This document shows, piece by piece, positions 52,688-61,602 of a stretch of DNA of 64,000 nucleotides. The position numbers and the translations under genes were made by a program. The notes under the pieces are model-generated. The model was not told where the DNA came from and did no database searches. It was given only the letters and a program-made list of their open reading frames with translations. The DNA is from Palsa-883 sp963847615 (lineage in GTDB: Bacteria; Pseudomonadota; Alphaproteobacteria; Acetobacterales; Acetobacteraceae): NCBI GenBank assembly GCA_963847615.1, contig CAWKAN010000025.1, positions 558,001-622,000 on the forward strand, in the 5' to 3' direction. The first letter of the stretch is position 1; every line of letters begins with the position of its first letter.

Positions 52688-54016
52688 ATGGCCCCCCGCG
52701 TCGAGCCCGTCGCCTCCGATGCGACGCTGCCCGCCAGCACCGGCGTCGTGGTCATCGGCGGCGGCATCATCGGCACCTGCACCGCCTTCTTCCTGGCGCG
52801 CAAGGGCGTGTCGGTCACCCTGTGCGAGAAGGGCCACATCGCCGGCGAGCAATCCAGCCGCAACTGGGGATGGTGCCGCAAGATGGGGCGCGACCCGCGC
52901 GAGATCCCGCTGGCGATCGAGGCGATGCGGCTGTGGGGCGAGATGAACGCGGCGGTGCAGGCCGAGACCGGCTTCCGCCGCACCGGCATCGTCTATCTGT
53001 GCAAGACGCCGGCCGAGCTTGCCAGGAAGGCCGCCTGGCTGGAGGCGGCACGGCCGTATCAGCTCGACACGCGGATGCTGACGCGCGCCGAGGCGGCCGA
53101 GAGGCTGCCCGGGCTGGCGGGGGAGTGGGCGGGCGCGCTGTATACCGAAAGCGACGGACGCGCCGAGCCGCAGATGGCCGCCCCGGCGATCGCCGAGGCG
53201 GCGCGCCGGCTGGGCGCCGGCATCCTGACGCAGTGCGCGGTGCGTGGGATCGAAACGAAAGCCGGCCGGGTCGCCGCGGTGGTGACGGAAAAGGGCCGTA
53301 TCCAGTGCGACTCGGTCGTGGTGGCGGGCGGCGCGTGGTCCAGCCTGTTCTGCGGCAACAACAACATCCGGCTGCCCCAGCTCAAGGTGCTGTCGTCGGT
53401 GATGCGGACGGAACCGCTGGCGGGCGGGCCGGAGGCCTCGGCCAGCGGCGCCGGCTTCGGCTTCCGCAAGCGTCTCGACGGCGGCTACAACGTCGCGAGC
53501 TGGGCCAGCAACGTGTTCGACCTGACGCGCGACGCGTTCCGCTTCCTGCCGGACTTCCTGCCGGCGGTGAAGACGCAGCGGCAGAGCTACCGCATCCGCG
53601 TGGGCCGCGCCTTCATCGCGGACTGGCAGATCCCCCGCCGCTGGTCGCTCGACGAGACCACGCCGTTCGAGCGGGTGCGCACGCTCGATCCGCAGCCGCA
53701 TCAGCCGATCCTCGATCAGGCGCGCGGTGCGATCACCGCGGCGTTTCCGGCGTTCCGCGAGATGCGGATCGCCGAGCGTTGGGGCGGGATGATCGACGTG
53801 ACGCCCGACATCGTGCCGGTGATCTCCGGGGTCGATACGCTGCCGGGGTTCTTCATCGCGACCGGATTTTCCGGCCACGGCTTCGGCATCGGTCCGGGGG
53901 CGGGACGACTGATGGCGGACCTGGTCACCGGCGATGCCCCGGTGGTCGATCCGACCGACTACCGGTTCAGCCGCTTCACCGACGGGTCGCGACCGGCGCC
54001 GTCACCGTTCGCCTAG
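52688..54016 (+). CDS. FAD-dependent amine/D-amino acid oxidoreductase (DAO family)
   Basis: A 442-residue flavoprotein. The FAD motif GGGIIGTCTAFFLARKGVSVTLCEKG is near residues 21-45. EQSSRNWGWCRKMGRD follows, and the C-terminal GVDTLPGFFIATGFSGHGFGIGPGAGRLMADLVTG closes the FAD site. The SSRNWGWCR stretch is typical of a DadA/glycine oxidase-like subgroup. It oxidises an amine or D-amino acid; the substrate is unknown. The TAG stop belongs to family C copy 4. Confidence 0.9.
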   Translation: MAPRVEPVASDATLPASTGVVVIGGGIIGTCTAFFLARKGVSVTLCEKGHIAGEQSSRNWGWCRKMGRDPREIPLAIEAMRLWGEMNAAVQAETGFRRTGIVYLCKTPAELARKAAWLEAARPYQLDTRMLTRAEAAERLPGLAGEWAGALYTESDGRAEPQMAAPAIAEAARRLGAGILTQCAVRGIETKAGRVAAVVTEKGRIQCDSVVVAGGAWSSLFCGNNNIRLPQLKVLSSVMRTEPLAGGPEASASGAGFGFRKRLDGGYNVASWASNVFDLTRDAFRFLPDFLPAVKTQRQSYRIRVGRAFIADWQIPRRWSLDETTPFERVRTLDPQPHQPILDQARGAITAAFPAFREMRIAERWGGMIDVTPDIVPVISGVDTLPGFFIATGFSGHGFGIGPGAGRLMADLVTGDAPVVDPTDYRFSRFTDGSRPAPSPFA

Positions 54017-54191
54017 CCCGGATCTCTCATACTGTCACGGGATGATGGCGATGGTCATTGTCGTGCCCCAAGGGACCAACGGGGGGTTTTCGCGCCACCG
54101 CCAAGACCGGGTGTCTTCGCCAGGCGCGAAAACTCTCTGGCGCGGCAAGGACAGAGCCGGGGCCCGCGAGAATGTGAGAAGGTACGGGCTA
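54014..54191. repeat. Family C repeat, copy 4 (reference copy)
   Basis: A 178-base element with inverted ends TAGCCCGGATCTCTCA and TGAGAAGGTACGGGCTA. The body includes GATGATGGCGATGGTCATTG, CGCGAAAACTCTCTGGCGCG and GGGGCCCGCGAGAATG. The first three bases are the stop codon of the preceding oxidoreductase gene. Copies at 40537, 44983 and 48726 show the same ends. Confidence 0.82.
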
Positions 54192-54489
54192 GCCCCCCGC
54201 GTCGTTGATATTGCCAGGATTCATGCTCCATCGATCGTCCCTGGATCGCGTCGCAAGCAAGCCGCGACGTCGCCACAAGATCGGTGACGCAGAGGACCAG
54301 TGCCCCCGCACTGTGATCCTGACCGGTTCAGTACAGTCCGGCCGTGGCTCGGAGAGGGTGCGATCGCGCACCGCCCTGGCCCGCGTTGCGCGCTTATGGC
54401 GCGGCAGGGCAAGAAAGAGTTTAACGCAGATGAAGCAAGGCGATGCACGGTAGAGTTGAGGAGGGGCGCGGTGCCGCGTAAGCAGTCCG

Positions 54490-54766
54490 TCTCCCCTCCG
54501 CGCTCATCAAACCGGACGTGCGGATTTCCCGCGTCCGGCTTTCCGACTGGCTTCGTGGCAGGCTCACGACAGGACGCCCTTGTGGCGGCATTTGCGCGGT
54601 TGCAGCACGCCCATGGTGCTGAACACCGCGTCCTCGCGGATTTGCCGGGTGCCGCACGACGGCAGCTTGTGGCGCCGGGCGAGAAAATTACGCACGTGGT
54701 CATACAGGTGCGCCTCGATCACCCGCTCCGCGGCGTAGTGCGAGCCCGGGCTGAAGTAGCCACACC
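54490..54766 (-). pseudogene. Group II intron remnant with reverse transcriptase C-terminus
   Basis: On the minus strand, 54766 down to 54564 encodes HLYDHVRNFLARRHKLPSCGTRQ and VFSTMGVLQPRKC, which matches the C-terminal end of bacterial group II intron reverse transcriptases (RHKxxxxGTRxFxxxxVFxxLGVL pattern). Just downstream, 54562-54490 carries the GCCGGACGCGGGAAATCCGC / GCACGTCCGGTTTGATGAG stem that is standard in these introns. The RT frame is cut at 54766 by the IS3-family element. The 54192-54489 stretch downstream has no gene. Confidence 0.6.
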
Positions 54767-54801
54767 TGTACCGCCCCCGGTTTCCTGGACACAAGCCAAG
54801 G

Positions 54802-55715
54802 CTAAGCCGCCTGCTTCATGACGGCCTGATTCCAAGCGGCTCTGGCATCGGCGGGGCTGCGGAAGCCATTCTTCTCGATCAGCCAGGCGGCGTTGTAGCG
54901 AACGATAAAGTCGCGCACGGCGGCACGAACCTCGTCGATGGTCTGATAGATGCGGCCATGAACGATCTGCTCCGTGAGGGTGCGGAAGAACCGTTCGGCG
55001 ACGCCATTGGTTTCGGGTTCCCCGACGAAAGCATAACTCGATCTCCTGCCCCAGAAGCGGATCTGGTTCTGGAAGTGCTCGGCCATGAAGGCGCTGCCAT
55101 GGTCGTGGCGCAGCGCGACGCCGCGGGCAGCGGTGGCACCGAGATGGCCGAAGATGGTCTTGACCGCCATGCCGATGGCCTCGGCCGCGGCGTAGCGATC
55201 GCCGCGCTTGCTGACGTTCCAGCCGGGGCCTCGGCGTTCCAGTGCTCGACGACGCTGAACAGCCAGACCTTGCCGACCTGCACGGTGGCGATCTGGGTGG
55301 CGTCGGTCGCCCACATGAGGTTGGGCGCGTCGGTGGTGATGCGCCCGGTGTGGCCGTCCGGTTGGCCGGTGCGTGCGCGGTGCGGCGAGAGCAGGGCGGC
55401 CTCGCCCATCAGCCGCAGCACGCGCTTGCGGGCGACCCGAATGCCGTCGAGCACGCGCAATCTTGCCCAGACCTTGCGATGTCCCTCGCCGTGCCAGGGC
55501 GAACGGGCGAGGTCGGCGCGGATCGCCGCGAGCAGCGCCGCATCCGACACCGTGGGCTTCGGCCCTCGCCGGCGCGGCACTTGCGTCTGCGACGTCGGTC
55601 CCGGTGGTTGCCGCCGTCCTGCGTAGAACGACGAGCGCGGCACGTCGAAGGCCTGGCAGACGCGCGCGACGCCGTAGGCCCGGCCGGTGGCGGGGGAGAT
55701 CGCGGCGGCCGTCAC
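54802..55715 (-). pseudogene. IS3 transposase OrfB, frameshifted
   Basis: An integrase-type transposase. The first part (55715 to about 55235) has the HTH_21-like AALLAAIRADLARSPWHGEGHRKVWARL and the first catalytic Asp in NLMWATDATQI. At about 55225-55240 the frame changes; the other frame continues WNVSKRGDRYAAAEAIGMAVK, then RHDHGSAFMAEHF with the second Asp and ETNGVAERFFRTLTEQI with the catalytic Glu. One base out of place separates the parts. The start overlaps the end of orfA, as is usual for IS3 programmed frameshifting. Confidence 0.8.
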
Positions 55716-56038
55716 CGCGACCTCCTGCGGGCCAAAGGGCCGGCGTGTCCGATCCGCGCGCGCAGCAGTTCGTTCTCCATGCAGAGCTCACCGATCCGCT
55801 GCATCGCGGCGGCGAGTTCGACGCTTTCAGCGTCGGCCGCACGGTCCTTGAGCGCGGCGTCGATCGCCGCCTGCGCCCGGTCGCGCCAGCGCTCCAGCCG
55901 ATACAGCGGCACGCCGCGTTCGCGCGCGAGCAACTCGCTCGGTTCGCCGCGCATCAGGCGCAGCACCACCTCGCGCTTACGCGCACGCGCCAACGCTGCC
56001 CCGGCGCCCGAAGGCCCACGCACGGAGGCCCCACGCAC
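55712..56038 (-). pseudogene. IS3 transposase OrfA
   Basis: About 108 residues: ARKREVVLRLMRGEPSELLARERGVPLYRLERWRDRAQAAID is the HTH of the OrfA transposase, followed by a leucine-rich helix ELAAAMQRIGELCMENELLRARI. A likely original start (SNPKDSNMDLSADGP, ATG near 56142) lies upstream in another frame. The two parts are separated by a strong hairpin at 56054-56100, so the N-terminus looks disrupted. Confidence 0.7.
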
Positions 56039-56053
56039 GGCGCCGCAAGCTGG

Positions 56054-56100
56054 CCTGTGGGCAGCGTGGACGGGCGACGCCCGCCCACGCTGCCCACAGG
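56054..56100. repeat. 47-base hairpin inside the IS3-family element
   Basis: Arms of 23 bases, CCTGTGGGCAGCGTGGACGG and its near complement (one mismatch), around a single-base loop. It sits between the apparent original start of orfA and its current frame, and may be a small palindrome that invaded the IS. Two GCCCACGCACGG-like direct repeats lie just to the left. Confidence 0.65.
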
Positions 56101-56387
56101 TCCATCAGCCGACAAATCCATGTTGGAGTCCTTGGGGTTCGACATCTGCCTGCTCCGTTTCGCTCGACAATACCGTGTCCAGAGAAATCGGGGGCAGCTC
56201 AGAAGGAGCTTCGAGCAGTTCACCGACGCAAGCTTGCTTCGCCTTCCCGCACAGCCGCACGCGAAAGATTTCAAAGCAAACCAAATCCTGATTCTCCTCG
56301 GCCTTCCGTTTCCTCGGCGTTGGATTTTTCCAGCAGACTGCTAGGCTCGCCGCCCAACGCGCGGCACGCGAACCAGGAGCAAAAACC

Positions 56388-57080
56388 ATGGCGAAAGTCG
56401 CAGTGATCACCGGCAGCAACGGCCTGATCGGCCAGGCGACCTGTCGCCGCTTGGCGCAGGCGGGCTATCTCGCGGTCGGCATCGATCTCGGTGCCGAGGG
56501 CGCCGGCAACTGGCCGCACTACCAGTGCGACCTCAGCGATCTCGATCGGCTGGAGACGACGCTGGCCGCGATCGAGCTCGAGCAAGGCCTGATCCGCGTG
56601 CTGTTCAACAACGCCGGCGTCTATCATCCGGACAGCGACTTCCTCGACGTGCCGCGCGCGCAGTTCGACGCGACGCTGGCGGTCAACCTGCGCGTGCCGT
56701 TCTTCGCCTCGCAATGGGTGGCCAAGCGGCTGATCGCCGCCGGCCAGACCGGGGCGATCGTCAACACGGCATCCTCCGCGGGCCAGCGCGGCAGCTCGGT
56801 GGTGGAGTATGGCGCGTCGAAGGCGGCGGTCATCAATCTGACCAAGAGCCTTGGCACGCGGCTGGGCCGGCACGGCATCAGGGTGAATGCCGTCGCGCCG
56901 GGGCTGATCAACACCGCAATGGGCGCGCGCACGCCGCCGGTTGCCAAGGCGCGCGCCAAGGCCAGCGCGCTGGGCCGCGCCGGCGAACCCGACGAGATCG
57001 CCGCGGTGGTCGAGTTCCTGGTAAGCGACGCCGCGTCCTTCATCACCTGCGCAACGATCGACGTGAATGGCGGCGCCTGA
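56388..57080 (+). CDS. SDR family NAD(P)-dependent oxidoreductase
   Basis: A 230-residue classical short-chain dehydrogenase. The cofactor motif TGSNGLIG is at residues 8-15, NNAG at 74-77, catalytic Ser130, Tyr141 and Lys145 (YGASK), and the product-release APGLINTAMG. It oxidises or reduces an alcohol/carbonyl pair. The aspartate at residue 33 (GIDLG) after strand 2 favours NAD over NADP. Start ATG 56388 is preceded by CCAGGAGCAAAAACC. It stands alone between the IS element and a leftward gene. Confidence 0.9.
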   Translation: MAKVAVITGSNGLIGQATCRRLAQAGYLAVGIDLGAEGAGNWPHYQCDLSDLDRLETTLAAIELEQGLIRVLFNNAGVYHPDSDFLDVPRAQFDATLAVNLRVPFFASQWVAKRLIAAGQTGAIVNTASSAGQRGSSVVEYGASKAAVINLTKSLGTRLGRHGIRVNAVAPGLINTAMGARTPPVAKARAKASALGRAGEPDEIAAVVEFLVSDAASFITCATIDVNGGA

Positions 57081-57130
57081 GACAGCGCCGCCGCGTCGCC
57101 CGCCAGGCAAGCGTCGTCGGAGTTCTCGCG

Positions 57131-57547
57131 TTAGGCCCAGCCGAGTTCCTTCATGGCCCAGCCGGCCTTCCAGATCTTCGTCATGTGCCGGATCTTGTCG
57201 CCGGCGAACTCCATGACATAGACGTAGTCCGTCGTCGTGCTCTTGCCGGTCGGCGGGCAGGGGCCGCCCTGTCCGGTATGGGTGGCGGAGAACACGCCAT
57301 AGGCGCAGACGCTGTTGCTGTCATTGTCGGTGGCGAGCGACTTTACCGCATAGCGTCCGTCCGGCATGAACGTGAGCAGCCCCTTCATCCAGTCGGCATA
57401 GTCGCGCAGCGTGCGCACGCCGGCCAGCGGCTCGGCCTGTGCCGCGAAGCTCGCATCGGGCGTGCAATGCGCCTGGCAGGCCTCCCAGCCCTTGCCCGCT
57501 TCGCAGGCCTCGAAGAATTGCCTGGCAACCATCGTGATGGCCGACAT
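57131..57547 (-). CDS. SnoaL-like/NTF2-fold protein
   Basis: A 138-residue cone-fold protein from ATG 57547 with a G-run ribosome site. Blocks are ARQFFEACEAGKGWEACQAHCTPDASFAAQ, LRDYADWMKGLL and DYVYVMEFAGDKIRHMTKIW. Family members are polyketide cyclases, isomerases or stress proteins; no specific substrate can be inferred. It converges on the SDR gene. Confidence 0.8.
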   Translation of the reverse strand: MSAITMVARQFFEACEAGKGWEACQAHCTPDASFAAQAEPLAGVRTLRDYADWMKGLLTFMPDGRYAVKSLATDNDSNSVCAYGVFSATHTGQGGPCPPTGKSTTTDYVYVMEFAGDKIRHMTKIWKAGWAMKELGWA

Positions 57548-57754
57548 GTTTCCCCCCCCTGTCATTTCGCTGGCCAACCAGCTCCCGACGCGCGGCGGGC
57601 CGGCCTGGCAGGGGCGACACTGCGCCGCGCTTGCGGATCGATTCAACCGACATCGCCGATTGGTCACGTCGATTTGAGCGCGAGCACCTGCCCGAGCCGC
57701 TTCCCCCGCCGGCCCGGTCGCGGGCCGACCGGGCCGCGCGACGACCGCCCGAGC

Positions 57755-58516
57755 CTACCGCCCCACCGTCAGCTCGAACCGCGTCATCGTGTCCAGGTCA
57801 TCGCCGAACCACGAGGTGATCGCCGCCTCGCGCTTGCCGACGAACACCGGCGCGCCGTCGCGCAGCACCATCGGCATGTCGTGCCCCGGCACCAGCAGCG
57901 TGTCCGGCCGCTTGCGCCACAATTCCCACATCGCCTCGATCGAGGCCGCCGTCAGCGCCGGATCGATCGTCATGTCGGCCGCCCGCGTCAGCAGCTCGGC
58001 CCGATTCTTCGCCGCGTCGCCGGTGAAGATCACGTCGCGCGTCCCGCCCGACAGCACGAAGATCATGTGCCCCGGCGTGTGCCCCGGCGCATCATAGGCC
58101 ACCATCCCCGGAATGACCGTGTCGCCGTGGCGGAGCACCCGCAACTGCTGCGAGGCCTTCAGCTCGCGCACATACAGCTCCGGCACCGGCGTGCGCCCCC
58201 ACGGCGCCTGCACCGCCCAGTCGATCTCGCGCGCGCCCAGCCAGATCGTTGCCTTGTCGAACAGCACCCAGTTGATCGCATGGTCGTGGTGCGCATGGGT
58301 CAGGATGACGTCGGTGACTTCCTCCGGCGCCAGCCCGTGGCGTTGCAGCCCCGCCAGCAGGTTGGCGCGATGGCTGAACGTGCCGACATCGACCAGCGCC
58401 ACGCGCCCGGCGCCGCGCAGCAGCACGATGGTGCTCCAGCCCAGGCCGCCATGGCAGACCGACTTGCCGGGATAGCCCTGCACCAGGATATCGAGCTGAT
58501 AGTCGTCCGGTTTCAT
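57755..58516 (-). CDS. MBL-fold metallohydrolase
   Basis: A 253-residue metallo-beta-lactamase fold protein. The zinc motif THAHHDHA (His74, His76, Asp78, His79), DAPGHTPGHMIF, FTGDAAKN and VPGHDMP give the full metal set. The layout is that of N-acyl homoserine lactonase or general lactone/thioester hydrolases. The chosen start ATG 58516 gives MKPDDYQLDILVQGYPGKS. It is divergent from an asparaginase-like gene by 51 bases. Confidence 0.88.
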   Translation of the reverse strand: MKPDDYQLDILVQGYPGKSVCHGGLGWSTIVLLRGAGRVALVDVGTFSHRANLLAGLQRHGLAPEEVTDVILTHAHHDHAINWVLFDKATIWLGAREIDWAVQAPWGRTPVPELYVRELKASQQLRVLRHGDTVIPGMVAYDAPGHTPGHMIFVLSGGTRDVIFTGDAAKNRAELLTRAADMTIDPALTAASIEAMWELWRKRPDTLLVPGHDMPMVLRDGAPVFVGKREAAITSWFGDDLDTMTRFELTVGR

Positions 58517-58567
58517 GGCGCGCCTCTTTCGGTGCATGGTGGCGGGCGGAGCCAAGGAACCATAGCG

Positions 58568-59536
58568 ATGATCCTGCTGACCAACAACGAGGGCACAATC
58601 GGCGCGCCCACCACCGCGCGCCACCTGGCGGACGGCCAGGACGCGCTGGATGCGATCGAGGCCGGCATCAAGCTGATCGAGGCCGACCCCAGCGTGCGCA
58701 CCGTCGGGCGCGGCGGCTGGCCTAACCTGCTGGGCGAGGTCGAGCTGGACGCCTGCCTGATGCACGGCAGCACGCTGCGCACCGGCGCGGTCGGCGCGCT
58801 GCAGGGTTTCCTCCATCCGGTCAGCGTCGCGCGCGAGGTGATGCGCCGCCTGCCGCACGAGCTGCTGGTCGGCGAGGGCGCCGCCCGTTTCGCCCACGAA
58901 ATCGGCGCCGAGCCGGCCGACAACCTGATACCGGACTCGCAACGTGCCTGGCAGGCCTGGTTCGACGCCGAGCTGACGCCGGCGCAAAAGCGCGCCTGGC
59001 CCGACATCCCGCTGGCCGAGCTGTGCCAGCACGCCATCGACCCCGAGGTCGGCCGCGACACCACGGTCTTTCTCGCGCAGGACGCCACCGGGGCGATCTG
59101 TTCCGGCACCAGCACGTCCGGCTGGGGCTGGAAATACCCAGGCCGGCTCGGCGACAGCCCGATCATCGGCGCCGGCTCCTATGCCGACACGCGCTACGGC
59201 GCGGCGGCCTGCACCGGCGCCGGCGAGATGGCCATCCGCTGCGGCACCGCGCGCTCGATCGTGCTGTACATGAAAAAAGGCGCCAGCGTCGAGGACGCGG
59301 TGCACGAGGCGGTGGACGACATGCGCCACCTGCAAGGCGGGCTGATCAGCCGCGTGACCATCCACGCCATCGATGCCAGGGGCAACCACAAGGTCGTCGC
59401 GGTGAACGGCGCCGGCGGCAACGTCTACTGGCTGTGGCGAAAAGGCGAGGCGGCACCTGCGTCATTGCGCGCCGAACCGATCGTCATCACCAGCGCCGCA
59501 AGCAAGCCGACGGCAGGTTCCCGTTACGCCCAGTGA
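58568..59536 (+). CDS. N(4)-(beta-N-acetylglucosaminyl)-L-asparaginase / isoaspartyl peptidase family
   Basis: A 322-residue Ntn-hydrolase. The autocleavage site is in GRDTTVF, with Thr165 (after Asp164) as the expected new N-terminal nucleophile. It is followed by SGTSTSGWGWKYPGRLGDSPIIGAGSYAD and the CTGAGEMAIR block, both diagnostic. It removes asparagine side-chain amides or isoaspartyl residues; the GWKYPGRLGDSPIIGAG stretch resembles aspartylglucosaminidases. The His of the common HDT is Arg here. Confidence 0.88.
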   Translation: MILLTNNEGTIGAPTTARHLADGQDALDAIEAGIKLIEADPSVRTVGRGGWPNLLGEVELDACLMHGSTLRTGAVGALQGFLHPVSVAREVMRRLPHELLVGEGAARFAHEIGAEPADNLIPDSQRAWQAWFDAELTPAQKRAWPDIPLAELCQHAIDPEVGRDTTVFLAQDATGAICSGTSTSGWGWKYPGRLGDSPIIGAGSYADTRYGAAACTGAGEMAIRCGTARSIVLYMKKGASVEDAVHEAVDDMRHLQGGLISRVTIHAIDARGNHKVVAVNGAGGNVYWLWRKGEAAPASLRAEPIVITSAASKPTAGSRYAQ

Positions 59537-59557
59537 TACGCCCAGTGACGCGCGGGG

Positions 59558-60194
59558 TCAGTCATCGGGCTGATTGACGAAGATCAGCACGGCCAGGATC
59601 GACAGGGTGAACCGGAACGCCGCTTCCTGGCCGTTCCAGCTTTTCGATTGCCACATCGCGAACCATTCCCCGGCGACCACCATAAAACCAAAGAACCACA
59701 GCAGGAAGCCGAGCCCGGCGCCGAGATAGACGAACCGCTTGGCGTGTCGGAAGTGCGCCGCGTCCGCGCGCCGGTGCCGCGCCATCGCAATCGCGCCGCC
59801 CCCGAGCGTCACTGCGGTCGCCCCCTCGGCAAGAATGATGCCCCAATAAGCCACGCTCCAGACCATGGGCGAGGTGATCTGTCGCCCCTTCAGCGCGTTG
59901 CCCGGGAACGTCGTGTCCATGCTCAGAACATGCTGCACGAACGCGTAGTTCGAGCCGTAGTCTACAAGATTGTCATACCAACGGCCCTAATTGCTGACCG
60001 TTCGGCCCGTGTCGGGCCGCTGATATGAGTTTTGGTTTGGCGCGCAGCCGCCCCACCAACCCCGCGCGCAATACCAGCGGCCCGAAATGGTGGAAGAGTC
60101 GTCACTTTGGGCCGCTGGTACCATACGTCACCACCAGCGCAAACAGCGCGAGGCAACCGACCATCACCATCTTGACGAAACGTGCCTCGATCAT
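59558..60194 (-). pseudogene. DUF2165 small membrane protein, split by an inserted repeat
   Basis: The gene starts at ATG 60194 (GGGGAGGACACG ribosome site) with MIEARFVKMVMVGCLALFALVVTY. It is then interrupted at 59979-60121 and resumes DNLVDYGSNYAFVQHVLSMDTTFPGN to the stop at 59558. Removing the insert and one 5-base duplication (CATAC) leaves 489 bases, an exact 162-residue frame with the usual four membrane helices of DUF2165. The downstream part alone could still start at the Met of MQHVLSMD (59938). Function of the family is unknown. Confidence 0.85.
59979..60121. mobile_element. Family B element, copy 2, inserted in the DUF2165 gene
   Basis: A 143-base insert flanked by CATAC on both sides (59974-59978 and 60122-60126). 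The ends are roughly inverted: ACCAACGGCCC at the left and GGGCCGCTGGT at the right. The interior has a GTTCGGCCCGTGTCGGGCCG hairpin and an AGCGGCCCGAAATGGTGGAAG arm. It aligns with the stretch at 29101-29286. No coding capacity. Confidence 0.8.
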
Positions 60195-60286
60195 CGTGTC
60201 CTCCCCAACGCCGGCACCCCGTCATGGCCGAGTGTGAATTTCTGCTTCCGGGCCCCAGCGCCCCATGGGGCCACCGCCAGCCGAGA

Positions 60287-60802
60287 TCAGGCGCGCATCG
60301 GCGGACGCGTTCCCAGGACTTCGGCGAATTGCAACAAGTAGCCGTCCGGATCCTCCACCAAAAACTCCCTCTGGCCGCATTCAAGATCGCCAACCCGGTA
60401 CCAGGCGTCGCTTGGCTGTTCGAACAGCGGCCAGCCTGCGCCGTGGAGCGCAGCAAGCACCGGGGCGATAGACGGCATAGTCATCTGGAGGTTGATGCCG
60501 CGGCCAAACGGGCGCTGCAATTCGGCCGACTCCCAGCGTCCGTTCCGTTCGCAGAGCATGATTTGCAGCCGCTCGCGAACGAGATAAGCAAATCGAGCGG
60601 CTGGGCGATCATATGCAACGCCGAAGCCAAGCAGATTGCACCAGAAAGACAGGCTTGCCCGAATGTCCGTAACGCTAAGCTCAGGAACCAAGGCTGCCCA
60701 ACCATCCAGCGGCGCGTTTCCTCTGCCAGGACTGGCAGCGCGGGCCACCGGGTCCTTGAGCAACGGTTGGGCCTGTCTTGGGTCAGCAATGTCCCGAGCC
60801 AT
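60287..60802 (-). CDS. VOC family protein (bleomycin resistance/glyoxalase-like)
   Basis: A 171-residue protein with one vicinal-oxygen-chelate domain from about residue 39: VPELSVTDIRASLSFWCNLLGFGVAYDRP, YLVRERLQIMLCE, REFLVEDPDGYLLQFAE. The fold and the single-gene setting match small antibiotic-binding VOC proteins of the bleomycin-resistance kind. The first 35 residues have no match, so the start may be later. Confidence 0.82.
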   Translation of the reverse strand: MARDIADPRQAQPLLKDPVARAASPGRGNAPLDGWAALVPELSVTDIRASLSFWCNLLGFGVAYDRPAARFAYLVRERLQIMLCERNGRWESAELQRPFGRGINLQMTMPSIAPVLAALHGAGWPLFEQPSDAWYRVGDLECGQREFLVEDPDGYLLQFAEVLGTRPPMRA

Positions 60803-61034
60803 CAGGTGCGCTCCTCAGGTGGGGCACTCTATGCCAGGTTGCCCGCCAACGTCTGCTCAACTTTGCCAAGCCAAAGATCGAAACAGGACCAGCGCGCTGC
60901 GGTCGCGACTGGTGCGACCGGGAAGGATGACCCGGGAGGCATCGATTCCGATTAAGCGACGCAACGACGCTTGGCGCTCGTTCCGGTGCCGTGCTACAGC
61001 GGCGCGCACCCCCTACGACAAGACGGCCCACGCC

Positions 61035-61586
61035 ATGATCGAAACCCCTCGTCTGCTGCTGCGGCCTTGGCGCGACAGCGACCGCGCGCCATTCGCCGAG
61101 CAGAATGCCGACCCCATCGTCATGCGCTTCCTGACCGGTCCGCTCACCGGCGAACAGAGCGACGCCTACGCGCAGCGGGTCCAGCGTCACCACGCGGAGC
61201 ACGGCTTCGGCAAATGGGCCGTCGAGGCCCCCGGGGTCGCGCCGTTCATCGGCGCCGTCGGACTCAGCCACGTGCGCTACGCAGCGTCCTTCACCCCGGC
61301 CGTCGAGGTCGCCTGGCGCCTGCATCGCCGCTTCTGGGGCCAGGGCTACGCCACCGAGGCGGCGCGCGCGGCGATCGCGGACGGGTTCGGCCGCATCGGG
61401 CTGGCGGAAATCGTTGCGGTCACGACGCTCGGCAACCTCGCCTCGCAACGGGTCATGCAGCGGTTGGGCATGACACGGTCGATCGAATACGACCACCCCT
61501 TGCTCCCCGCGGACAGCCCGCTGCGCCGGCACATTCTGTATCGCCTGCCGGCGCCCGCGTCCGCGCAGGCGTCCGACCAGCCGTGA
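61035..61586 (+). CDS. GNAT family N-acetyltransferase
   Basis: A 183-residue acetyltransferase of the RimJ/RimL type. The start IETPRLLLRPWRDSDRAPFAEQN and the acetyl-CoA motif WRLHRRFWGQGYATEAARAAIADGF (Arg/Gln-x-x-Gly-x-Gly/Ala) are clear, followed by NLASQRVMQRLGM. The target amine is unknown. A longer frame upstream has no family similarity, so ATG 61035 is used. Confidence 0.9.
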   Translation: MIETPRLLLRPWRDSDRAPFAEQNADPIVMRFLTGPLTGEQSDAYAQRVQRHHAEHGFGKWAVEAPGVAPFIGAVGLSHVRYAASFTPAVEVAWRLHRRFWGQGYATEAARAAIADGFGRIGLAEIVAVTTLGNLASQRVMQRLGMTRSIEYDHPLLPADSPLRRHILYRLPAPASAQASDQP

Positions 61587-61602
61587 CCAGGAGGAACCCG
61601 CC

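Larger units (their letters stand above)
54767..56201 (-). mobile_element. IS3-family insertion sequence, decayed
   Basis: Terminal inverted repeats TGTACCGCCCCCGGTTTCC (54767) and, at the other end, the complement of TGAGCTGCCCCCGATTTCT (56201), both running into TGGACAC. The ends follow the IS3 rule 5'-TG...CA-3'. Length is 1435 bases with two overlapping leftward transposase frames. I see no matching target duplication (ACC on one side, GAA on the other), so one flank may have been rearranged. It interrupts a group II intron remnant. Confidence 0.8.

Noticed and set aside
54280..54345. Possible cobalamin-type riboswitch (GACGCAGAGGACCAGTGCC...)
   Set aside because: The conserved B12 box and the pairing pattern are missing, and no transport or B12 gene follows.
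56525..58567. A long plus frame leading into the asparaginase-like gene
   Set aside because: Only the part from ATG 58568 matches the Ntn-hydrolase family; the rest is antisense to the MBL and SnoaL-like genes.
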